DNA of 64,000 bases from assembly GCF_002482385.1 (NCBI RefSeq), contig NZ_DLFW01000029.1:1-64000 (forward strand), read 5' to 3'. Below, one piece after another: positions 53,495 through 62,470 of this stretch. This DNA is from Dysgonomonas sp. UBA7710. GTDB lineage: Bacteria; Bacteroidota; Bacteroidia; Bacteroidales; Dysgonomonadaceae. The position numbers were made by a program, and so were the translations under genes. The notes below the pieces were generated by a model that saw only the letters and a list, made by a program, of their open reading frames with translations, was not told the origin of the DNA and searched no databases. The first letter of the stretch is position 1. Every line of letters starts with the position of its first letter.

Positions 53495-55807
53495 TCAAAA
53501 TTTGAAATTCCATGATATGGAAGGAATAACACTGAATAAATAGATCATATATGATTCCGAAACCATCCGTTCGTCTTCATTCTGCCTGAAACCAAACATA
53601 TAGGGATTTTTTCGCCCATATGCGTTATATACGCTAAAGGCAAGCTCTGAGGTATACTTCTTTGTTTTCTTCAGTGTACATATTGCTCCCAGATCGAGCC
53701 GGTGAAACGATGGCGCTCTATAGCTATTCCGGCCTTCGTAGTAATATATTGCATGGCCGTCCACAATGTATTTTCCTGATGGGTATGTCATCGGATTACC
53801 TGTTGCAAAAACCCAAGTCGCAGACAACGTCCATTTCTTATTGAGGTCATAGATACCTACTACGGATACATCATGCGTACGATCCTGATTTGCCACATAC
53901 CATTTCCCGTCATTAATGCCGTTTATTTTCTTCTCACTGCGGGCAAGTGTATAGCCAACCCAACCATTAAATTTTCCAAATCTTTTTTTGAGGAACAGTT
54001 CCAGGCCATATGTCCGTCCTTTTCCAAATAGCAATTCGGTTTCTATAATTTCTTTTGCCCGAACATCTGCTCCATCCTTATAATCTATCTGGTTCCGGAG
54101 GTCTTTATAATAGAGCTCGGCGCTGAATTCTAACATATTATTTGAGAAATTACGGAAATAACCCACCGAAACCTGATTGGCGATTTCAGGCTTTATATAG
54201 TTGGTATTGGCAATCCATCTGTCGGTAGGGCTGGAAAGATTGGATGTGGAAAGCAAATGCAAATGCTGGGTTGTACGTGTATATGCCGCTTTGATAGAGG
54301 ATACGTCGTTCAGCTGATAAGCAGCGGACAACCGAGGTTCTATATTCCAATATGTTTTAAGGAACTGGCCTTTCTTTGTAGATATAGTATCTATAATAGC
54401 ATGATTTTCGAATTCATAATAATCTCCTCCGCCTAATACACTGAAAGACGACAGACGCAAACCGTAGCTAAATTCCAGTTTATCATGCAGCTTCATATTG
54501 TTCGAGGTAAAGATGGCGTTCTCCCATGAATTACGGTGTTCGTAGGGGGAGATCTGTAATTGTGACGGATCTTTACTGCTCAGATCCCCGGGTACAACCT
54601 GATGATAGATAGAGGTAAAGCCTGCCTTTATTGCATTCTTTTCATTCGGGTAAAAACTGAATTCCTGATTCAGGTTAAAGTCTTTGATATGAGAGGATAC
54701 ATTTAGCCCTGTAGTGAGGTCTACGCTTACATTGTAAGTATAGTCGGTATATGACAGGGTCGTAGCCGAGGCCGCTTTTGCATTGAATATATGATTCCAT
54801 TTCAGACTGGCTATTGTATTTCCCCAATCTATCATCGCAACTTTATCCAACCCTAATTTATCCTTCCCCAAATAAGCTGTTAAAGTGAGTTTATTCCTAT
54901 CCGACAACACATAACTCAACTTAGCATTGAGATCATAAAAGTATAGTTTAGAATCTTTTACCTGTTCTACTCCTATTACCCGGGCCAAAGCATCTGCATA
55001 GGTACGCCGTGCTGAAACAATGAAGGACGACCGTTCTTTTTGGATAGGTCCTTCGAAAGTCAGGTTTGAGGAAATAAGACCTATGCCTCCGTTAGCATGG
55101 TAGTTTTTCAGGTCTCCATCCTTCATACTTACATCTAGTGTGGAGGATAATCTACCTCCGTATTGCGCAGGCATAGAGCCTTTGTAAATAGTCATATTAT
55201 CTACCGCGCTGGAGTTAAACGTAGAAAAGAAACCGAAAAGATGTGACGGATTATACACCGTGGCATTATCCAGCATTATCAGATTTTGGTCGTTACTCCC
55301 GCCACGTACATAAAAGCCGGTATTGCCTTCTCCGGCGCTCATTACTCCGGGTAGTAGCTGGATGGTCTTCAATATGTCGCGTTCTCCCAATAGAACAGGT
55401 ATCTTATTAACCATCTCTATCTCCAGTTTATCCACTCCCGATTGAACATTCTTTACATTTTCATTGGTCCTTTGGGCAGATATTTCTACTTCTCCAAGTG
55501 AGACTACTTCCGGCTCAAGATCTACATTAAGCGTCTTGTCCTCATTTAGTTTAATTTTAATCTGTTTGGTATTATAGCCGATAAGTTTAAAGATCAGGTT
55601 ATATTCTCCTTGCGGAAGAGTCAGGATATAGTACCCGGATTCATCCCCGAAACTCCCCTGCTGAGGTCGTTCTTTTACCCCAACAGAAACCCCGATGAGG
55701 GTTTCTCCATTATCGGCATTATTTATCCGGCCTTTTATTGTATATCTGTTTTGGGCTAAAGCTGCTAAAGAGAGAGTCAGCAGGAGCACAATCAAGAGAA
55801 ATCTCAT
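53495..55807 (-). CDS. TonB-dependent receptor with carboxypeptidase-like N-domain
   Basis: A 770-residue outer-membrane transporter. The signal peptide ends AALAQ. A carboxypeptidase-regulatory-like domain follows (KGRINNADNGETLIGVSVGV), then the plug (IPVLLGERDILKTIQLLPGV; FYVRGGSNDQNLIMLDNATVYNPSH) and a 22-strand barrel ending in SWNFKF. It lacks the SusC signature and belongs to the group that pairs with DUF4249 lipoproteins. The imported substrate is not evident from the neighbourhood. A -7 box lies at 55898-55905. Confidence 0.93.
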   Translation of the reverse strand: MRFLLIVLLLTLSLAALAQNRYTIKGRINNADNGETLIGVSVGVKERPQQGSFGDESGYYILTLPQGEYNLIFKLIGYNTKQIKIKLNEDKTLNVDLEPEVVSLGEVEISAQRTNENVKNVQSGVDKLEIEMVNKIPVLLGERDILKTIQLLPGVMSAGEGNTGFYVRGGSNDQNLIMLDNATVYNPSHLFGFFSTFNSSAVDNMTIYKGSMPAQYGGRLSSTLDVSMKDGDLKNYHANGGIGLISSNLTFEGPIQKERSSFIVSARRTYADALARVIGVEQVKDSKLYFYDLNAKLSYVLSDRNKLTLTAYLGKDKLGLDKVAMIDWGNTIASLKWNHIFNAKAASATTLSYTDYTYNVSVDLTTGLNVSSHIKDFNLNQEFSFYPNEKNAIKAGFTSIYHQVVPGDLSSKDPSQLQISPYEHRNSWENAIFTSNNMKLHDKLEFSYGLRLSSFSVLGGGDYYEFENHAIIDTISTKKGQFLKTYWNIEPRLSAAYQLNDVSSIKAAYTRTTQHLHLLSTSNLSSPTDRWIANTNYIKPEIANQVSVGYFRNFSNNMLEFSAELYYKDLRNQIDYKDGADVRAKEIIETELLFGKGRTYGLELFLKKRFGKFNGWVGYTLARSEKKINGINDGKWYVANQDRTHDVSVVGIYDLNKKWTLSATWVFATGNPMTYPSGKYIVDGHAIYYYEGRNSYRAPSFHRLDLGAICTLKKTKKYTSELAFSVYNAYGRKNPYMFGFRQNEDERMVSESYMIYLFSVIPSISWNFKF

Positions 55808-56123
55808 ACTATATTTTTTAAGGCTAACAATAAGCCATACTCAATCTCAACGGAAAAACTGCTGTTTTATTTAGTGTTTCCTTTTTTAGGATTTAGACAA
55901 AGATAATTGTTTATTTGTTAAAGTAGTGATAAAAAAGGAACTGCAATGTAAAATATTAGATGGTAATGCTAGCATTTTTTTAAGCTACTAATTTAGTTCA
56001 TGATAAATTTCAGTATAGATAAATGTAGATGAAAATGATTGCCTTTTTTGACATAAAGTTCTGTTTATTTTTTGCGCCTTAACGTCTTTGCGAGAGGTTC
56101 TTTTCTAAATTCATTCTATCAGT
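55808..56123. other. intergenic region between the receptor gene and capA
   Basis: Contains a minus-strand -7 box TATCTTTG at 55898-55905, leading into the receptor gene with a leader of about 85 bases. A short fragment near 56071-56096 (GCGCCTTAACGTCTTTGCGA) resembles one module of the mosaic repeats. Nothing else is recognised. Confidence 0.5.
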
Positions 56124-57206
56124 CTAATCCTTCTCCCATAAGCTCTCTATTGCATTCTTGGCATTGGAGGCAAAGGTTTTCATTTTCAGGAACGATTCTT
56201 CTCCTAATTTTTCTCGTCCCAGCTCATTATCGAAAGAGGCTATAGGGAGTAGTTCGAAGAAGGACGGGGTATCCTTGTCTTTCATCAATTTATTGACCCA
56301 AACAAGAGAGTATGAACAGGAGTTTATTATAACGCGGTTATTCTCATCTTTGCTTATATCTATCTTTACCATCATGCCCCCTGTCGTATTTATAGGTTTC
56401 ATGGCAGAGATAAGATTCCCCATCGAATATACAATAACATTCTTGATCCCGTCATCTTCCTTTTGTATATCTATGGGTTGCACTACATGTGGGTGACCAC
56501 CGATAACCAGACGTACTCCGTTGCTGACGAGAAAATCGGCAAGTTCTTTTTGCTCTTTATTGTGTTTCAGTACATATTCGATACCCCAATGCATATTGGC
56601 TATGATGATATCGGCTTTCATCACCTTAGCCTGTTCAATATCCTTTAGTATCTGTTTTTTATCTATATAATTGACTATGTTGGGCTTTGTTGCGCTATAT
56701 CCGTTTGTATCATAGGTGTAGTTTAACATAGCGATACGGATACCGTTCTTTATCATCATCAGGGGGTAGTACAAGTCTCGTTTTTCTTCATTGACGAATA
56801 CCCCTGTGTGCTTTACCTTTATCGAATCCAGCACCGTAATGGTACGTTCCAACCCCTTCTTCCCTTTATCCAGGATATGATTGTTCGACAAGAGGAATAT
56901 ATTGAATCCTGCGTCTTTCAGTGCGTATACATACTCGTCAGGAGAGCCAAACCGGGGATAGCCTGTATATCTTTCACCGGGTAAAGTAGTTTCCAGATTG
57001 ACAACTGCAATATCTGCGTGTTTGATTTCATCTGCTACATACCGGAAATATGGAGAGTAGTCGTAGCCTTCATTTGTCTTCGCTACATCGAGTTGTCCTT
57101 TATGTTGCATGGCATCCCCTGCGAAAAGGAAGCTGACTTTCTGTTCTTGTGCAATAGCAGTGCAGGCAAAGAATATTACAGCAAGAAGAGTGTAGTGTTT
57201 TTTCAT
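56124..57206 (-). CDS. CapA-family metallophosphatase-like protein
   Basis: A 360-residue exported protein of the CapA/PgsA family (PGA_cap, calcineurin-like fold). The signal peptide ends IAQEQ. Metal-site-like motifs are FLFAGDAMQHKG, IAVVNLETTLPG, LLSNNHILDKG, IIANMHWGIEY and VIGGHPHVVQP. Members act in poly-gamma-glutamate capsule synthesis in Bacillus, but most Bacteroidota members are uncharacterised. It is the third gene of a leftward run, 18 bp after trkH, an unusual context that does not reveal its substrate. Confidence 0.9.
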   Translation of the reverse strand: MKKHYTLLAVIFFACTAIAQEQKVSFLFAGDAMQHKGQLDVAKTNEGYDYSPYFRYVADEIKHADIAVVNLETTLPGERYTGYPRFGSPDEYVYALKDAGFNIFLLSNNHILDKGKKGLERTITVLDSIKVKHTGVFVNEEKRDLYYPLMMIKNGIRIAMLNYTYDTNGYSATKPNIVNYIDKKQILKDIEQAKVMKADIIIANMHWGIEYVLKHNKEQKELADFLVSNGVRLVIGGHPHVVQPIDIQKEDDGIKNVIVYSMGNLISAMKPINTTGGMMVKIDISKDENNRVIINSCSYSLVWVNKLMKDKDTPSFFELLPIASFDNELGREKLGEESFLKMKTFASNAKNAIESLWEKD

Positions 57207-57224
57207 TTATATAAGAATCGGTTA

Positions 57225-58682
57225 TTATCTTCTCCAGAAAGCAGGCATAAATAAAGAAAGTACTGTAAACAGTTCCAGACGGCCTGTTAGCATCAGAAAG
57301 CAAAGATACCATTTCGAAACCGTAGGCACGTCTGAAAAATGTCCGTTATGTCCTATCTCTGCCAGCCCTCCTCCGACATTTCCTATACAGGAAATAGCAG
57401 CGCCCAGGGAGTTTTCGAATTCCATACCCGACAAAGACAAGAGCAGGCAGCTTATGATAAGGATTCCCAGATAAAGGAATATGAAGGCCAGTACTTTTGT
57501 GACAATGTCTATGGAAATCACCCGGTCGTTGAGGCGGATGGGGAGTATAGCGTTCGGGTGTACCTGCCGTTTAAATTCATTGATAGAGTTCTTGAAAAGG
57601 ATAATAATACGCACTATCTTAATACCACCCGCAGTAGAACCTGCACATGCTCCGAAAAGCATAAAGATAACTACTACAAACTGATAGAATGCTCCCCAAT
57701 TCATAAAATTCTCTGTTGAAAAACAAGTCGTTGTCAGTATTGATACAACTTGAAACAGAGATGTCCGGAATGTTCTTTCCACACCTTCTATCTTTCCCGA
57801 AGAATATAGCCCGACAGCAATTATGGATACGAAGATCAGGATGATAAGGACATACCATTTAAACTCCTCATTCCTAAGGAGTTTTTTAGGGTCGCCTTTC
57901 ATAAAGAAATAGATAAGAGGGAAATTGATACCACCTATAAACATGAATATGGTAATAACATACTCTATATAAGCAGAATTCCAGTAAGCGATACTATCTT
58001 GTTTGGTAGAAAATCCGGCAGTAGAAATAGTGGTGAAAGCATGGCAGACAGAGTCAAATATATTCATCGGGCCCAGCCATAATAATAGGATAAGTATGCC
58101 GGTGAGAAATATATAAACTACCCAGAGCCGCTTGGCTATCTGTGAAATGCGCGGGCGAAAACGGTCATATCCGATCCCTGTAACCTCAGCATCGTACAGT
58201 ACGGAGGCATTCCCTCCCATGGGCAAAATAGTGGCGACGAACACAACGATACCGAGTCCCCCCATCCATTGGGTTATACTTCTCCAAAAAAGCAGGCCTT
58301 TGGGCATACTCTCTATATCGGTCAGTATGGTCGCACCTGTAGCGGTAAAGCCGGAAATTGTTTCAAAATAGGCATTACTGATGCTCGGTATTGCCCCACT
58401 GAAGTAGAATGGCAGCATACCAAAAGCAGAAAGAACGATCCACGACATGGCTACCATCAGAAAACTTTCCCGTTTTCCTATCGGTTTAACATAGTCTTCG
58501 GTGCCTGATAAGCGAAGGAATACACCGGCAAAGAAAGTTATAGTTGAGCTTATCAAAATTGCGTCTCCGGCTATTTCATGCGAATAGTATGAAACAACAG
58601 TTGCCGCCATCATAAACAGAGACTCTATGATGAGCAGGAAACCTATAGTCTTTAATACAAAACGATAATTAAAATTGCTCAT
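57225..58682 (-). CDS. trkH: TrkH-family potassium uptake protein
   Basis: A 485-residue inner-membrane potassium channel-like subunit with four P-loop repeats. Selectivity-filter segments include SGFTATGAT, TTISTAGFSTK, TTTCFSTENF and GNVGGGLAEIG. The start at 58682 (MSNFNYRFVLKTIGF) avoids overlapping trkA; the frame from 58757 is longer but starts within trkA. It lies 10 bp after trkA, the usual pairing with its NAD-binding gating partner. Confidence 0.95.
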   Translation of the reverse strand: MSNFNYRFVLKTIGFLLIIESLFMMAATVVSYYSHEIAGDAILISSTITFFAGVFLRLSGTEDYVKPIGKRESFLMVAMSWIVLSAFGMLPFYFSGAIPSISNAYFETISGFTATGATILTDIESMPKGLLFWRSITQWMGGLGIVVFVATILPMGGNASVLYDAEVTGIGYDRFRPRISQIAKRLWVVYIFLTGILILLLWLGPMNIFDSVCHAFTTISTAGFSTKQDSIAYWNSAYIEYVITIFMFIGGINFPLIYFFMKGDPKKLLRNEEFKWYVLIILIFVSIIAVGLYSSGKIEGVERTFRTSLFQVVSILTTTCFSTENFMNWGAFYQFVVVIFMLFGACAGSTAGGIKIVRIIILFKNSINEFKRQVHPNAILPIRLNDRVISIDIVTKVLAFIFLYLGILIISCLLLSLSGMEFENSLGAAISCIGNVGGGLAEIGHNGHFSDVPTVSKWYLCFLMLTGRLELFTVLSLFMPAFWRR

Positions 58683-58692
58683 TACATATTGA

Positions 58693-60030
58693 TTAATGGA
58701 ATAGCTTTTCTGCTTCGCGTAACGAATCTTCGAGACAGAAAACCACCACATGGTCATAAGGCTCTATCATGGTCTCCCCGTCAATCATCATTGGTTCCCC
58801 ATTGCGAATCAGTCCTCCCAAAGTCACATTCTTGGGCAATATAATTTTTTTCACTTCTTTTTTAGTTATCCGGGAATTGGGGCGGGCTATTATTTCCGCT
58901 ACATCGGCGTTGGCTACAGTAAGAGATTTCACATTGGATACGTCTGCGCTGAGCAGGAAACGGTAAATATTGCTTACAGTAATAAGCTTTTTATTGATGA
59001 TACTGCCGATATCCAGATTTTCGGCCATCGAAATATAATCCATATTTTCTATCTCTGCCACTGTTTTCCTCACGCCGAAGCGCTTGGCTGCCATACAGGC
59101 CAGAATGTTGGCTTCGGAGTTTCCGGTAACAGCAATAAAGGCATCTATATCTTTTATACCTTCTTGTAGCAGGAATTCGGCATTACGTCCGTCGTTATGG
59201 TAGACGGTTACATTCTTCGGCAGTTTTTCCAGTAACTGATAGGATTTTTCCTTATCTGATTCCAGTAGTTTTATATTAGTAGAGTCGGGTAAATATTGGC
59301 AGGTACGGATAGCGATACGGCTACCGCCCATTATCATCACGTTTTTTACGTCAAAAGTAGCTTTACCTGCTATTCTTGGCAATTCGGCAACATCATCTTT
59401 GGTAATAGTAAAGAAAACGATGTCTCCGGCTAGCACCTGATCGCTTCCTTTGGGGATGATTGTGATATTTTTTCGTTTGATGGCAACAATATGGAATATC
59501 TTATTTTCCTGCCCCAGTTCATACAGATGCTTATTTACAAGTTCGGAATTTTCCCGGACTTTAATTCCGGCCAGGATGATATTACCATCGCAGAGTTCTA
59601 TCCATTGGCGCACCCACGGACGCTTCAGGGCTGAAACAATTTCTTTGGCCGCCAGCATTTCGGGATAAACCATCGAGTTTATCCCCAGCTTACCAAAGAA
59701 CTCTTTATTTTTAGGTAAAAGGTACTCGTAATTATCTATCCGGGCGAATGTTTTCTTTGCCCCCATATTCGAGGCCAGCATGCACGCTGTGATATTGACA
59801 GACTCATCAGGCGTAACCGCTATGAACAGATCAGCTTCTTCAACATCCACTTCTGTGAGGTCTTTCAGTGATGTGCATGATCCGGCCATAGTCATCATTT
59901 CCAAATTTGTATTTGAGAAATTGAGTTTGTCTTTATCGGTATCCATCAGCACAATATCCTGATTCTCCACTGATAATAGTTTTGCCAGATGTGTGCCTAC
60001 TGCGCCTGCTCCTGCGATTACAATTCTCAT
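58693..60030 (-). CDS. trkA: Trk potassium uptake peripheral protein TrkA
   Basis: A 445-residue cytoplasmic gating protein for TrkH. It consists of two tandem RCK units, each a Rossmann NAD-binding domain (IVIAGAGAVGTHLAKLL at the N-terminus; VMIMGGSRIAIRTCQYL near residue 230) and a TrkA-C domain. Length is the standard for TrkA. It opens the leftward trkA-trkH-capA run. Confidence 0.95.
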   Translation of the reverse strand: MRIVIAGAGAVGTHLAKLLSVENQDIVLMDTDKDKLNFSNTNLEMMTMAGSCTSLKDLTEVDVEEADLFIAVTPDESVNITACMLASNMGAKKTFARIDNYEYLLPKNKEFFGKLGINSMVYPEMLAAKEIVSALKRPWVRQWIELCDGNIILAGIKVRENSELVNKHLYELGQENKIFHIVAIKRKNITIIPKGSDQVLAGDIVFFTITKDDVAELPRIAGKATFDVKNVMIMGGSRIAIRTCQYLPDSTNIKLLESDKEKSYQLLEKLPKNVTVYHNDGRNAEFLLQEGIKDIDAFIAVTGNSEANILACMAAKRFGVRKTVAEIENMDYISMAENLDIGSIINKKLITVSNIYRFLLSADVSNVKSLTVANADVAEIIARPNSRITKKEVKKIILPKNVTLGGLIRNGEPMMIDGETMIEPYDHVVVFCLEDSLREAEKLFH

Positions 60031-60126
60031 AGATATATTATCTATTTAAGTTCTCAGACCTATTTATTATTTTTTTATCTATAACACCAAGAATCAGTTA
60101 TAAAAAAATGCATTAAATACTTTCTC

Positions 60127-62073
60127 TTACTTATATATATTCTCATGTTGCTGAGGTACGACATTATACCGGATTAATGTTTCCCGCATCCGTTTTGCCA
60201 GTCCCGGAGCATCTATTTCGCAAAGTTTATTCAACTCTTTTATTGAACCATGAGTCACAAACTCGTCAGGCAAACCTACACGGGTAACATTTATATTATG
60301 ATAATTATTTTCTGAAAAATATTCAAGGACGGCACTGCCCAATCCTCCGTTTTCAACACCATTCTCAATGGTCATAACATTTTCGAAATTCTCGGCTACT
60401 TCTTTCAGTAATGCCTTGTCTATTGGTTTCAGGAATATCATGTCGTAATGGGCAATGGAATATCCCTCACTTTCTTCTATTACGGCTATCGCCTCCCGGG
60501 CGGCATTTCCGATAGGACCTATTGTGAGTACGGCCAGATCTTTACCGTTTTTCAGCTTTCGTCCTTTACCGATTTCCAGTTTCTCCATTTCACATTCCCA
60601 ATCGCATAATACACCCTGGCCTCTCGGGTAGCGGATAACAAACGGCCCGTCATGGCCATAAGCTGCCGTAAACATCAGATGGCGGAGATAATGCTCATTG
60701 TATGGTGAGGCGATTACCAGATTCGGAATACAACGCATATATGCGAGGTCAAATGCCCCGTGATGAGTAGGCCCGTCTTCGCCTACCAGTCCGGCTCTGT
60801 CGAGACACATCACCATATGCAGGTTCTGTAAGGCTACATCATGTATCACCTGGTCGTAGGCCCGCTGCATAAAAGATGAATATATATTGCAGAAAGGCAG
60901 AAGCCCTTCTTTTGCCAGTCCGGCCGAATAAGTTACGGCATGTGCTTCGGCAATACCGACATCGAAAGCCCTGTCGGGAAATTCCTTCATCATATATGTC
61001 ATGGATGAACCTGTTGGCATGGCAGGAGTAATACCTACTATTTTTTCATCCTGCTGTGCCAGTTCGACAAGAGTATGACCGAATACATCCTGAAATAGTT
61101 GAGGCTGGTCTTTCGATTTTACAACAATCCGTTCTCCGGTTTCTTTATCGAACTTACCCGGCGCATGCCATACTGTAGCGGATACTTCCGCAGGCTTGAA
61201 GCCCTTACCCTTCACGGTATGTATATGCAACATTTTAGGGCCTTTCAGATCTTTGATGTTCTGTAAGATACGTACCAAACCACGTAGGTCGTGTCCGTCC
61301 ACGGGGCCAAAATAACGGATGTTAAATCCTTCGAACAGATTATGCTGTTTAGTCAGCAAGGATTTTAGACTATTATTGAACCGGAGAATGAAATTTTTAC
61401 CTTTCTCTGTGATCAGGTTTCCTTTCTTAAACTTCTGATAAACATCATTCCTCACGCGGTTATAAGCCGGGGAAGTTGTCATTTTTACCAGATAATCCCG
61501 TATTCCACCCACATTATCGTCGATAGCCATATCATTATCGTTAAGGATAATAAGTATATCGTTAGGCTGGGAATTTGCATTGTTCAGTGCCTCAAAAGCC
61601 AGTCCTCCGGTCATGGACCCATCTCCGATGACTGCTACAACATGTCTGTCTTCTTTTTTCAGGGTGGAAGCCACAGCCATGCCTAATGCCGCCGAAATGG
61701 AATTGGACGCGTGTCCGGCAATAAAAGCGTCGTATTCGCTTTCTTTCGGATTGGGAAAACCGGCCAGGCCACCAAACTGGCGGTTGGTATGGAATTTGTC
61801 TTTTCTTCCTGTGAGTATTTTGTGGCTATACGCCTGATGTCCTACATCCCAGACAATTCGGTCGTATGGAGTGTTGTATACATAGTGAAGGGCAACGGTT
61901 AACTCTACTGTACCCAGACTGGAACCGAAGTGCCCCGGATTATTGCTTAACTGGTCGATAATAAAAGTCCTTAAATCTGAACAAAGAGTTTCCAGCTCTC
62001 CTATGCTCAGGTTTTTCATGTCGGAAGGATAATTTATCTTCTCTAGTATTGATATATCGTTTTGTTCACTCAT
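60127..62073 (-). CDS. dxs: 1-deoxy-D-xylulose-5-phosphate synthase
   Basis: A 648-residue thiamine-diphosphate enzyme that condenses pyruvate and glyceraldehyde 3-phosphate in the first step of the MEP isoprenoid pathway. Conserved parts include HFGSSLGTVELTVALHYV, the ThDP-binding VIGDGSMTGGLAFEALNNA, DRAGLVGEDGPTHHGAFD and a C-terminal transketolase domain (ENGVENGGLGSAVLEYF). The start at 62073 (MSEQNDISILEKI) is preferred over 62148. A -7 box TATATTTG at 62086-62093 on the minus strand places the transcript start after 62148 in the direction of reading. The implied leader is very short. Confidence 0.97.
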   Translation of the reverse strand: MSEQNDISILEKINYPSDMKNLSIGELETLCSDLRTFIIDQLSNNPGHFGSSLGTVELTVALHYVYNTPYDRIVWDVGHQAYSHKILTGRKDKFHTNRQFGGLAGFPNPKESEYDAFIAGHASNSISAALGMAVASTLKKEDRHVVAVIGDGSMTGGLAFEALNNANSQPNDILIILNDNDMAIDDNVGGIRDYLVKMTTSPAYNRVRNDVYQKFKKGNLITEKGKNFILRFNNSLKSLLTKQHNLFEGFNIRYFGPVDGHDLRGLVRILQNIKDLKGPKMLHIHTVKGKGFKPAEVSATVWHAPGKFDKETGERIVVKSKDQPQLFQDVFGHTLVELAQQDEKIVGITPAMPTGSSMTYMMKEFPDRAFDVGIAEAHAVTYSAGLAKEGLLPFCNIYSSFMQRAYDQVIHDVALQNLHMVMCLDRAGLVGEDGPTHHGAFDLAYMRCIPNLVIASPYNEHYLRHLMFTAAYGHDGPFVIRYPRGQGVLCDWECEMEKLEIGKGRKLKNGKDLAVLTIGPIGNAAREAIAVIEESEGYSIAHYDMIFLKPIDKALLKEVAENFENVMTIENGVENGGLGSAVLEYFSENNYHNINVTRVGLPDEFVTHGSIKELNKLCEIDAPGLAKRMRETLIRYNVVPQQHENIYK

Positions 62074-62085
62074 AATCGTTTTCTT

Positions 62086-62093
62086 CAAATATA
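62086..62093 (-). promoter_or_regulatory. -7 box of dxs
   Basis: Minus strand reads TATATTTG (TAnnTTTG), only 12 bp before the dxs ATG. It implies a leader of about six bases and decides the start codon. Confidence 0.45.
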
Positions 62094-62470
62094 GAACCGC
62101 CCTTTTTATGGGTATAATAAACAGGCAAATATATAAAACAAATAGCATTTATATATTAAGTTGCATGTAATTTAACCTGTTGAAGCAGATACTTTTTGTA
62201 TACTGAAAGAAAATGACAGCTTCAGTCAGAGTATTTTAAAGATAAATATCCCGTAAGCAGTTTATTAGTTAATTTAATTAACAGGATTCGATATTTAATC
62301 TTTATAAATAGATGGCCTTTCTAAAAATACCATACCCATCAATCCCTATTTATGGTTATAATTAAATAAAATTATCATTATTTTTTGGGATTGCCAGCCT
62401 AAGCAATAATCAGGACCTTTGCCCTCGATTATTTTTATCTATTCACACATATACAAAATATATAATAATT
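62094..62470. other. intergenic region between dxs and the siderophore receptor
   Basis: AT-rich, about 380 bp. Contains a perfect 7-1-7 palindrome GTTAATT-T-AATTAAC at 62268-62282, similar in layout but not in exact sequence to a Fur box. No gene seen. Confidence 0.5.

Noticed and set aside
62074..62148. Extended N-terminus of dxs
   Set aside because: The promoter box at 62086-62093 lies inside this extension, and the extra residues do not match the family start.
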